Part shown: positions 1 through 5,344 of the stretch, one piece after another | Position numbering within the stretch: position 1 is the stretch's first letter | Layout of the letters: each line of letters begins with the position of its first letter | Source of the DNA: Clostridia bacterium | Lineage (GTDB): Bacteria > Bacillota > Clostridia > HGM11514 | NCBI GenBank assembly: GCA_900757255.1 | Contig: CAAENE010000397.1 | Coordinates: 1-7,723, forward strand | Direction of reading: 5' to 3' | DNA length: 7,723 bases | Notes under the pieces: model-generated | Databases searched by the model: none | What the model was told of the DNA's origin: nothing | The model's input: only the letters and a program-made list of their open reading frames with translations | Translations under genes and position numbers: made by a program

Positions 1-201
1 AACCCCGCCGCTGAGGTATCCAAAACGGTTGACTATTCTGTGACAGGGGATCACCCCGGGATATGGATTGACATGCAGGGCATATCCAACCGCGCGGCTG
101 GCGCGGGGATTGCCGCAGAGCAGGGCTACCTGCCCATAGGTCATTACATACCCCTTGGGGATTTTTCTGACAACCTCGTACACCTTATCATAAAAGCTCA
201 T
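1..201 (-). CDS. MGMT-family DNA alkyl-cysteine methyltransferase-like protein, partial (C-terminus outside window)
   Basis: The first 67 residues are visible and begin MSFYDKVYEVVRKIPKGYV. They match the C-terminal catalytic domain of O6-alkylguanine-DNA methyltransferases. This includes the helix-turn-helix entry 'VMTYGQVA' (residues 19-26), the 'SRAVGYAL' segment with a likely arginine finger at R36, and the active-site motif IPCHRIV with Cys53 followed by 'NRFGYLSGG'. Cys, not Trp, precedes HR, so it resembles an alkyl-accepting enzyme rather than a non-catalytic ATL protein. It has no N-terminal Ada/Ogt domain. Short proteins of this build (about 100 residues) are common in Firmicutes and are usually annotated only as MGMT family. 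The ATG at 201-199 lies 7 bases after a perfect AGGAGG. The gene overlaps the vanZ-like gene by 14 bases, so the two are probably translationally coupled. Substrate and real repair activity are inferred from the family. Confidence 0.9.
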   Translation of the reverse strand, partial: MSFYDKVYEVVRKIPKGYVMTYGQVALLCGNPRASRAVGYALHVNPYPGVIPCHRIVNRFGYLSGGV

Positions 202-730
202 CTTGTTTCCTCCTGATAAAACAAAGATACAAAAGATACCCAACCAGGACGCCCGCGGAATTTAGAATCAAATCATCCGTCTCACTTACGCCTGTCCCAA
301 AGGCATATTGCAAAAATTCAATCAGCAGGGACAGCAGGAATCCGGACAGCAGAACGGAAAAACCATTTGGGCGGCTGGGGAACAGCAGGGGGAACAATAG
401 TCCAAATGGGATAAACCAGACGATATTGCCGCCGCATAAATAGATGAAGCTTTTTATATCTCCCTCATTCAATATACGAAATAAATCGGTAAAAGGCGAC
501 AAATTGAGTGTTCCATTTTGAAAAAAATTCTGAAAATCAAAGTTTTGCCGAAACACGGTAATCATCAGCAAAAAAACAACATAAAATATAAAAATCCAGC
601 GCAGGACTTTGGTATTTTTTCCGGTATGGATAAAAATAGATCTTGTAGGGCACAAAAGATGAAAAAAACGGGACAAACAAAACAATACCGTAATCGTGAT
701 TACGGTATTGACAAATGCTCTCAGTATCAT
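188..730 (-). CDS. VanZ-family integral membrane protein
   Basis: A 180-residue hydrophobic protein with five likely membrane segments at about residues 4-26, 43-60, 98-118, 123-145 and 155-172. It carries the VanZ family signature. A first block is 'GNIVWFIPFGLLFPLLF' (101-117). A second block follows with 'SLLIEFLQYAFGTG' (134-147) and 'DDLILNSAGVLVGY' (152-165), that is IE..Q......DD...N..G...G. VanZ itself raises teicoplanin resistance by an unclear mechanism, but most family members are housekeeping or accessory membrane proteins of unknown role, so resistance should not be assumed. The start ATG overlaps the stop of the upstream gene (ATGA), with no clear Shine-Dalgarno sequence of its own, which suggests coupled translation. 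The end overlaps the MGMT-family gene by 14 bases. A perfect 13-bp inverted repeat lies within codons 7-16. Confidence 0.88.
   Translation of the reverse strand: MILRAFVNTVITITVLFCLSRFFHLLCPTRSIFIHTGKNTKVLRWIFIFYVVFLLMITVFRQNFDFQNFFQNGTLNLSPFTDLFRILNEGDIKSFIYLCGGNIVWFIPFGLLFPLLFPSRPNGFSVLLSGFLLSLLIEFLQYAFGTGVSETDDLILNSAGVLVGYLLYLCFIRRKQDELL
209..214 (-). promoter_or_regulatory. Ribosome binding site of the MGMT-family gene, inside the end of vanZ
   Basis: Minus-strand AGGAGG lies 7 bases before the ATG at 201. It lies entirely within the last codons of the upstream VanZ-family gene, where it encodes Arg-Arg. It fixes the start of the MGMT-family gene and shows that the two frames overlap on purpose. 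Confidence 0.85.
683..710. repeat. Near-perfect 28-bp palindrome inside the start of the vanZ-like gene
   Basis: CAATACCGTAATC (683-695) and GATTACGGTATTG (698-710) are perfect reverse complements with only two bases between them. The palindrome falls about 20-47 bases after the vanZ-like start codon and encodes the hydrophobic stretch N-TVITITV-L. It may be a DNA-binding site, an mRNA hairpin that tunes translation of the second gene, or a by-product of alternating Val/Ile/Thr codons. No T-run follows on the minus strand, so it does not look like a terminator. Confidence 0.6.
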
Positions 731-1281
731 CTTTTAGGAAGGCGAGGTGTGATATTATGATTGATATCCAGCGCATAGACATATAACAGATTGTTCTGCA
801 TATCATAAATGCCCATGGTAAAATGAACTGCATTGCGGTTAAAGATTCCGGCAATCTTAGTTGGCTTACCACGTTCAGCCTGTTTGTCGCTAATGGTGTA
901 GTATCCTTTTTGTATCTGGTTAAATGGGATTTTTTCATAAAAATAAGAAAAATCTCCCGCGCCGAACAGCTTTTCATTGAGAGAACGGTTCAGGACATCC
1001 CAAGTGGCATATACCCCTTGTCCATAAACAAAATCCCGTTCCTGCTCATCCGTCAGCCGAACGACAGCCAGCGTTTCGCCGTCCGATAAAAATCCGTTGT
1101 GCGTATCGCTGAAGGAAACGATTTCAGCGTCCGGCGGCAGCTTTTCATTAATCAGCTGGGCGCACTGCGCCTGATATGAGGCGCCGCTGGAAAATACAAA
1201 AAATCCTGTTGTAAATGCAGAAATCGTTAAAATCAAAGCAGTCAGTAACAGTATATAATAAATTCTGTGTTTTTTCGCCAT
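727..1281 (-). CDS. Membrane-anchored protein of unknown function, first gene of the vanZ-MGMT operon
   Basis: A 184-residue protein with a basic N-terminus (MAKKHR) and one membrane segment at about residues 7-30. An extracytoplasmic domain of about 150 residues follows. There is no lipobox Cys, so it is an uncleaved anchor or signal-anchor. The domain has the pattern 'SDTHNGFLSDGET' (about 58-70), 'GYYTISDKQ' and 'NRNAVHFTMGIYD' followed by 'LLYVYALDIN'. From memory this resembles a family of uncharacterised Clostridia proteins, to which I cannot attach a name or function. I chose the ATG at 1281 because GGAGG lies 5 bases before it. An in-frame ATG at 1302 with a weaker GAGGA is possible and would add seven residues. 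Transcription probably starts from the promoter at 1427-1454. The stop overlaps the vanZ-like start by four bases. Confidence 0.8.
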   Translation of the reverse strand: MAKKHRIYYILLLTALILTISAFTTGFFVFSSGASYQAQCAQLINEKLPPDAEIVSFSDTHNGFLSDGETLAVVRLTDEQERDFVYGQGVYATWDVLNRSLNEKLFGAGDFSYFYEKIPFNQIQKGYYTISDKQAERGKPTKIAGIFNRNAVHFTMGIYDMQNNLLYVYALDINHNITPRLPKR

Positions 1282-1286
1282 TTTAA

Positions 1287-1291
1287 CCTCC
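1287..1291 (-). promoter_or_regulatory. Ribosome binding site that favours the ATG at 1281
   Basis: Minus-strand GGAGG lies 5 bases before the ATG at 1281-1279. It competes with a weaker GAGGA placed before the ATG at 1302-1300. The stronger site supports the shorter protein starting MAKKHR. Confidence 0.6.
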
Positions 1292-1376
1292 ATTTTTCTC
1301 ATCGTATGTCCTCTTATATACGTATACGATACAAGACTTAAAATGACTACAAATTTGAAAAAATAGTTTCAATATT

Positions 1377-1408
1377 GGATAAGACTGAATGAATCCCCCT
1401 GCTTATCC
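1377..1408 (-). other. Inverted repeat in the 5' leader of the unknown-vanZ-MGMT operon
   Basis: GGATAAG (1377-1383) and CTTATCC (1402-1408) are perfect reverse complements 18 bases apart. The enclosed loop contains a run of five G on the minus strand. The dyad lies just downstream of the predicted transcription start, so it could be an operator or an RNA stem in a leader of about 120 nt. No anti-terminator pairing or known riboswitch core is recognised. Confidence 0.4.
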
Positions 1409-1426
1409 TATTCTATTATCAGTTTA

Positions 1427-1454
1427 AGTATAACAGGAATATTGCAAAAGTCAA
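1427..1454 (-). promoter_or_regulatory. Sigma-A-type promoter of the unknown-vanZ-MGMT operon
   Basis: On the minus strand, -35 TTGACT (1454-1449) and -10 TATACT (1432-1427) are separated by 16 bases; each box matches consensus at 5 of 6 positions. Transcription would begin near 1420, leaving a leader of about 120-140 nt before the first gene. It is the best promoter upstream of that operon. Confidence 0.7.
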
Positions 1455-1576
1455 TCAAATTTCGGGATTTTGAAGCGATTTGGATTTTCTGTACAAGAAT
1501 GCAGCCGGGAGGGCGGCAAAAGTTGTGCATACGAATCAAAGACGTAGAGGTAAAAATAAATTTCATATGCGCCATC

Positions 1577-1609
1577 TGGTATCATAGCTATAAAACTGCT
1601 ATGATACCA
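1577..1609. repeat. Perfect 12-bp inverted repeat with 9-nt loop in the intergenic region
   Basis: TGGTATCATAGC (1577-1588) and GCTATGATACCA (1598-1609) are perfect reverse complements around TATAAAACT. The stem is strong enough to form in RNA from either strand. No T-run directly follows in either direction, so it is not a standard intrinsic terminator. It lies about 45 bases past the CRISPR-like repeats when read from the promoter at 1769-1797, so it could form the 3' end of a small transcript. Alternatively it is an operator for an unknown regulator. Confidence 0.65.
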
Positions 1610-1653
1610 TTGCTTATCTTAAGCTGGCTGAACGGTCATGCCGACGGCACGTT

Positions 1654-1745
1654 ATTCCAATTCCTTATAGGTAGGATACAGCGGGCATGTTTATGGCCCT
1701 GGAACAGGTTTGGGAATTCCAATTCCTGATAGGTAAAATAACCAG
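1654..1745 (-). CRISPR. Orphan degenerate two-repeat CRISPR-like mini-array
   Basis: Two copies of a CRISPR-type repeat start at 1654 and 1716, a period of 62. Over the first 26 aligned bases, 22 are identical; differences are at repeat positions 13, 21, 22 and 26. If the repeat is 30 nt, as in the family it resembles, the spacer is 1684-1715 (32 nt). Read on the minus strand both copies contain ACCTAT(A/C)AGGAATTGGAAT. This closely resembles the well-known type I-B/III repeat class ending CCTATAAGGAATTGAAAC, with the ATTGAAAC tail decayed to ATTGGAAT. No third copy is found one period to either side, and no cas gene is in the window. It is therefore a relic, or a domesticated minimal array, rather than an active locus. 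A near-consensus promoter at 1769-1797 reads directly into it. The family match is from memory, not from a search. Confidence 0.6.
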
Positions 1746-1768
1746 TATTTAACAATTCTATATTGAAC

Positions 1769-1797
1769 AGTATACTATAAATACTTTGATTTGTAAA
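1769..1797 (-). promoter_or_regulatory. Sigma-A-type promoter pointing into the CRISPR-like repeats
   Basis: On the minus strand, TTTACA (1797-1792) and TATACT (1774-1769) are separated by exactly 17 bases, with 5 of 6 matches to consensus in each box. Predicted transcription starts near 1762, only about 17 nt before the first repeat. No convincing open reading frame follows, so the product would be a non-coding RNA. The -10 lies in the palindrome AGTATACT, so a weaker plus-strand promoter (TTTAAC at 1748, TATACT at 1771) is also possible. Confidence 0.55.
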
Positions 1798-1798
1798 G

Positions 1799-1838
1799 CA
1801 AAAAGCCGAAAACAACTGTTCACCAAAGTATAGTTGTT
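1799..1838 (-). terminator. Weak terminator-like hairpin after the spore photoproduct lyase-like gene
   Basis: On the minus strand AACAACT (1838-1832) and AGTTGTT (1817-1811) can pair around a 14-nt loop, starting 3 bases after the stop codon. TT, CGGC and then TTTTTG follow. The stem is A+T-rich and the T-run is interrupted, so termination may be leaky. Its place directly behind the gene is the main support. Confidence 0.35.
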
Positions 1839-1841
1839 CAT

Positions 1842-2855
1842 TTACACAATGTACCAAAGCCTGTTATCCGGAAAATGCATTTTCATCAGCTGGCGGAAAA
1901 ATTGTTCGCCGTCCTCACGGAGAGCGGGCTTGTACATGTATTTGCCGCGACCGCGGCCGGTCATCATTTTGGGGTCGTAGAGCTGTATTGCGTTGGGGAA
2001 GGCCTCGGTGTTGATGGCGTTATGGACATAACTGTAGGTCATAAAAATAATTTCAAAAAAGACCGATTGTTTGGCCTTTTGGCTGAGCCGGCCGGCAAGC
2101 TCTTCCACAAGGCGGGTATAAAGCTCCTTCCAGTTATCAACCAGAATAACCGGCGCGATCAAAATCCCAATTTGGTATCCGGCCTCACAGAGCTTGTTTA
2201 CAGCATCGATCCTGCCGGAAAGGGGAGAAGTGCCAAATTCCACCCGCTGGATAATTTGAGGGGGATTGACGCTCATACGGATTATGGTTTTTCCCTTATG
2301 GTCAAGCGGGAGCAGGCCGTCCACCATATCGAATTTGGTGGGCAGGGTGATAAAGCCCTGCTTTGCCTGCTGTCCAAAACGCTCGATGGTCCAGGGCAGG
2401 TTGCCGGTAATGGTGTTTTCCAGCACCAAATCGGAATTGCTGCCAATTTCAAAGGTGAGAGGCCGATCTGCCTGGTTCGCCGTCTTAATCAGCTTTTCCA
2501 GCATCTGCTCCCGATTGACAAATACGCGCAGGTAGGCGCATTTGTTGTAGTTGCATACTAAATAGCAGTACAGGCACATGGCGCTGCAGCCCGACGAGGT
2601 ATAAGGCACCAAAAAATCGGACGTTTTGGCGTTTGGCACATATTTGTGCGTTTTGCGGATGCCGATAATCAGGCTGTTTTTCATTTTGGGAAATTCTTGG
2701 TTCGGCTTTTTCCGCATCAGCTCAATATTGTTATGGTTCTCAATTTCAAAACAGGGAACGCCCGACTGCTTATATTTTGCAATCAGGCGTTGTCCAAGTT
2801 CATATTGCAGGGAAGCGGGTTCATAATATACGCTTCCCGGAAAATTTTGATTCAT
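1842..2855 (-). CDS. splB: Spore photoproduct lyase-like radical-SAM protein
   Basis: A 337-residue protein, close to the usual length of about 340. It aligns end to end with SplB, which uses S-adenosylmethionine and a 4Fe-4S cluster to reverse the UV thymine dimer of spore DNA. Family blocks visible are 'SLIIGIRKTHKYVPNAK' (61-77), the cluster motif C90-SAM-C94-LY-C97 with Tyr96 and Tyr98 kept, 'TKFDMVDGLL', 'GTSPLSGRIDAV', 'AGYQIGILIAPV' and the C-terminal 'GRGKYMYK'. The oddity is 'FEIGSNSD' (135-142). Bacillus and Geobacillus enzymes have a Cys (141/140) here that donates the H atom; this protein has Ser139. Extra Cys101 and Cys106 lie just after the cluster. It may be a divergent repair enzyme or a paralogue with another radical reaction. 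The start has a modest GGTGA site. The gene stands 89 bases behind the GH95 gene, and no clear forespore sigma-G promoter is seen there. Confidence 0.88.
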   Translation of the reverse strand: MNQNFPGSVYYEPASLQYELGQRLIAKYKQSGVPCFEIENHNNIELMRKKPNQEFPKMKNSLIIGIRKTHKYVPNAKTSDFLVPYTSSGCSAMCLYCYLVCNYNKCAYLRVFVNREQMLEKLIKTANQADRPLTFEIGSNSDLVLENTITGNLPWTIERFGQQAKQGFITLPTKFDMVDGLLPLDHKGKTIIRMSVNPPQIIQRVEFGTSPLSGRIDAVNKLCEAGYQIGILIAPVILVDNWKELYTRLVEELAGRLSQKAKQSVFFEIIFMTYSYVHNAINTEAFPNAIQLYDPKMMTGRGRGKYMYKPALREDGEQFFRQLMKMHFPDNRLWYIV

Positions 2856-2861
2856 ATTCGT

Positions 2862-2886
2862 TCACCGCCCTATTTAGCTTTGGCGG
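2862..2886 (-). other. GC hairpin touching the ribosome binding site of the lyase-like gene
   Basis: CCGCC and GGCGG (2865-2869 and 2882-2886) form a 5-bp GC stem with a 12-nt loop. The 3' arm on the minus strand overlaps the GGTGA that precedes the start codon at 2855. It could limit translation initiation. Seven T on the plus strand (2894-2900) lie 7 bases from the stem, but no plus-strand gene precedes it, so a plus-strand terminator is unlikely to matter. Confidence 0.3.
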
Positions 2887-2944
2887 CAGACGGTTTTTTT
2901 ATGCATTTGTTTCAATCATTCAAATTACATGATGTCCCGTGCTG

Positions 2945-5284
2945 TTAAGGCGAAACAAACCGAATATCCAAACAAGCGGATTCGCCCGGTTTTAATGAAA
3001 GCTCCATTACGTTCCGGCCGTTTGATAAAAAGCGGGCAGCCTCAGGCAGAACAAGCCGGAAAGAGTGAGAAGAAGATACCTGTTCAAGCGAAATCGTGCC
3101 GGTTTTTGCGTCCATGTCCCAACAAAGGGAGACTTTGCTGTTGGTTCTGGTGAGAAGCGGGCCGATTTTTCCTTGCTTCCACCTTTCGGGCAAAGCGTTG
3201 AAAGGAAAGAGTTCCGCGTCCGTAGAAAAAACAGCCATTTCCTGGATAGCGGCGGTGAAGCCCATATTAGCGTCAATTTGAACGGGAGCGGAACGCAAAT
3301 CCCCGCAAACGGCAATCCCCATCCTTCTCCAGTCGTTATGTACCGTGATGAAGTTGCTCAGGAGAGTAGACCTGGCCAGTAAATCCAGGCATTCCAGGGC
3401 GGAATTGCCATCCCCCATGCGGGCGTAGACATTGGACATATAGGCGAGAGACCAGCCGGTCTGGTCTTTTAAACCGACAGCTTTTCGATTTTCGATCGCT
3501 TTTTTGAAAGCGGGAAACTGTGGGTCTGAGCAGGTGATTTCCGTGCCCGGAAAGACAGGGTAAATATGGGACTGATGCCGGTGTTCGTTATTATCCTGAT
3601 AAAAGGGATGCATCCATTCCCTGACCGACCCGTCGGGATTGACCTGATAGGGCGGGATATGCTTTTTCATATTTTGCCAATGGGGGATTTTTTCAAGGTA
3701 GGTTCCGGTGATTTCGGCGCCCTTGATGAGATTGGTAAGCAGTTCTTTTAAAATAGCAAAATCCATGGTGGCGTTGACAACGACTTCTGATTCCCGGTGC
3801 AGTGCCTCCTTGATGTTTTTTGGCGTATTTTCCGGAGAGTTGGAAGGGCAGGAAACAAAGAAACCGTTTTCATCCAGGGTCAGATAATCCTCATAAAACA
3901 GAGCAGTCTGGTACATGAAAGGCATAGCGCGGTCTTTGAGGAACGCAGTATCGCCGGTATGCAGATAGTAGTCAAAATAGTGCTGGCACATCCAGCCGGC
4001 TGCGCCGGTCCAATGGACAATGTGCGGAGCGATGCATTTATGCAGGCCGGATTCCGGAGTACTGACCGAAGGGATATTGATACCGCGGCATGCGAATAGC
4101 TTTTTTGCGTTTTCCTGATAATCGTCCATTTTATTTTCCAGATAGGTGAAGACAGGCAGCAGCAGTTCGGGCATATTCCCGGAAAGAGCCTGCCAATAAA
4201 TCATCTCCAGATTGACGTTAAACATATTAAAAGCCCACATGGCGTTATAGCATCCGGCCCACAGGCCGTACAGATGGCACGGATAGGCGTTTTCTCTGGA
4301 GGCGCAGATGAGCAGATACCGGCCGAACGACCACATTTTTTCGATTAATTCAACGGGAGCCTGCCCCTGATAAGCGTCCAGCAATAATTCCTCGTTTGAC
4401 AAAAGATGTTCCTTGCTGCCGAGATCAAAATGGACGGCGTTGAACAGTTCGGAATGGTTTTTTTTATGTTTTTCCAATTCATAGGAGTAATCGTTCAATC
4501 GGGATAATTCTGTTTGCAGTTTTGGCCAAGCGGTATGGCGGCTGCCATTGATGAATACCTTTAAAAAAACAGTAATGGATTTCGCCTGTCTTACGCAGAC
4601 GGTATCCTGAGTATGGGATTCCATACCATCATGCAGGAGATAGGCAACTGCGCCGAAGTCGGAACCGTCATCATTGGTAACAGCGTATTTGATACAGTGG
4701 TTTTCGGCGATTCTTTCGATATTTTGCAGGGCATTTTTATCGTCCAGGGTTTCGGTATCGTGGATATCTAAAGAAAAGTCGGCGTTGATAAAGCCGTCGC
4801 CCTGGACGGTTAACCGGCAGCAGGCGGCATCATTGCAGCGGGAAATAAAAAAGCTTCGGGTAAACTGGCTGCCGTCCTCCTGCCAGGAGACCGAAGCCTC
4901 GCCGCTTTCCATATCAAGAATCCGGCGGTATTTAGAAAATCCTTTTTCCGTATGGGTCAGGATTGTTAAATCACCCAGCGGCAGAGGGGAGGCGTTTCGC
5001 GCATTGTAGCCGTTTTCTTTGATTGCCTGGCACATCAGACGTTCCGCTTCTGCGACTTTGTTGTCTGACAGCAGACGGCGCATTTCGGCAAGGGTATCGC
5101 TGACGTCCGGCATGGGGGAATCGACGCTTTTCCACCAGAGCTTACCGTGGGACAGGGCGATGATTTCCTTGTATACGCCGCCGTATACCAGCCCCCCTAT
5201 TTCACCGTTGCCGACAGGCATGGCTTCCCGCCACATGTTGCCGTGCCAGCTTGCGGGATATTTCATGATTAATTGATTTCTCAT
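2945..5284 (-). CDS. Glycoside hydrolase family 95 protein (alpha-L-fucosidase/galactosidase family)
   Basis: A complete 779-residue enzyme. The N-terminal beta-sandwich begins 'WREAMPVGNGEIGGLVYGG' (18-36), the GH95 opening motif, and continues with 'LPLGDLTI' (101-108). The (alpha/alpha)6 barrel carries 'NVNLEMIYW' (356-364), 'WTGAAGWMCQHYFDYYLHTG' (425-444), 'CPSNSPENTP' (479-488), 'EHRHQSHIYPVFPG' (567-580), 'TGWSLAYMSNVYARMGDG' (609-626) and 'VQIDANMG' (668-675). By comparison with Bifidobacterium AfcA, the catalytic set should be Asn356, Asn358, Glu485 and Asp671; all are present. GH95 enzymes are inverting and remove alpha-1,2-L-fucose, though some act on alpha-L-galactose, so the exact sugar is not settled. 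No signal peptide is seen, so it probably acts in the cytoplasm. AGGA lies 11 bases before the ATG. It follows the GH38 gene by 60 bases, which suggests joint breakdown of fucosylated, mannose-containing glycans. Confidence 0.88.
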   Translation of the reverse strand: MRNQLIMKYPASWHGNMWREAMPVGNGEIGGLVYGGVYKEIIALSHGKLWWKSVDSPMPDVSDTLAEMRRLLSDNKVAEAERLMCQAIKENGYNARNASPLPLGDLTILTHTEKGFSKYRRILDMESGEASVSWQEDGSQFTRSFFISRCNDAACCRLTVQGDGFINADFSLDIHDTETLDDKNALQNIERIAENHCIKYAVTNDDGSDFGAVAYLLHDGMESHTQDTVCVRQAKSITVFLKVFINGSRHTAWPKLQTELSRLNDYSYELEKHKKNHSELFNAVHFDLGSKEHLLSNEELLLDAYQGQAPVELIEKMWSFGRYLLICASRENAYPCHLYGLWAGCYNAMWAFNMFNVNLEMIYWQALSGNMPELLLPVFTYLENKMDDYQENAKKLFACRGINIPSVSTPESGLHKCIAPHIVHWTGAAGWMCQHYFDYYLHTGDTAFLKDRAMPFMYQTALFYEDYLTLDENGFFVSCPSNSPENTPKNIKEALHRESEVVVNATMDFAILKELLTNLIKGAEITGTYLEKIPHWQNMKKHIPPYQVNPDGSVREWMHPFYQDNNEHRHQSHIYPVFPGTEITCSDPQFPAFKKAIENRKAVGLKDQTGWSLAYMSNVYARMGDGNSALECLDLLARSTLLSNFITVHNDWRRMGIAVCGDLRSAPVQIDANMGFTAAIQEMAVFSTDAELFPFNALPERWKQGKIGPLLTRTNSKVSLCWDMDAKTGTISLEQVSSSHSFRLVLPEAARFLSNGRNVMELSLKPGESACLDIRFVSP

Positions 5285-5319
5285 TGAGACGATTTTCCTT
5301 TCTGCGCTGCATATGATGA

Positions 5320-5334
5320 CTGGAACCGTTTCTA
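5320..5334. promoter_or_regulatory. Possible cre/LacI-type operator between the GH38 and GH95 genes
   Basis: The plus strand reads CTGGAACCGTTTCTA. It agrees with the Firmicutes catabolite-response consensus WTGNAANCGNWNNCW except at the first and fourteenth positions. It has the imperfect GGAAC-CG-TTTC dyad typical of LacI-family operators. Binding here could block read-through or an internal promoter and so repress the GH95 gene when preferred sugars are present. No clear -35/-10 pair is seen in the 60-base gap. Confidence 0.3.
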
Positions 5335-5344
5335 TTAGGCGCGT

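Noticed and set aside
1411..1530. Short minus-strand open frame of about 40 codons starting MHNFCRPPG
   Set aside because: It has no ribosome binding site and runs across the strong promoter of the next operon.
1533..1559. Possible third CRISPR-like repeat ending in AGGTAAAAATAA
   Set aside because: It shares only the AGGTA plus A-rich end with the second repeat. Upstream alignment is about 5 of 15, and the spacing (121 bases) would need a missing copy in between that is not visible.
1442..1729. Plus-strand open frame of 95 codons
   Set aside because: It has no ribosome binding site, its composition is not protein-like, and it covers the promoter, the 12-bp inverted repeat and the first CRISPR-like repeat on the other strand.
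1636..1857. Minus-strand open frame of 73 codons across the intergenic spacer
   Set aside because: It overlaps the end of the lyase-like gene and runs through the promoter and both CRISPR-like repeats. It has no ribosome binding site and no recognisable protein features.
1875..2561. Long plus-strand open frame of 228 codons opposite the lyase-like gene
   Set aside because: The minus-strand protein matches SplB along its full length; the plus-strand frame is the antisense shadow of that coding sequence.
2901..2920. GTTTCAAT-like stretch before the lyase-like gene as another CRISPR repeat fragment
   Set aside because: Only the first eight bases resemble the repeat class; the core CCTATAAGGAATT is absent.
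2887..2935. Sigma-G or sigma-A promoter for the lyase-like gene (TTGAAT and CATAAA)
   Set aside because: The best box pair has only 14 bases between elements, too short for a functional promoter; nothing better was found in the 89-base gap.
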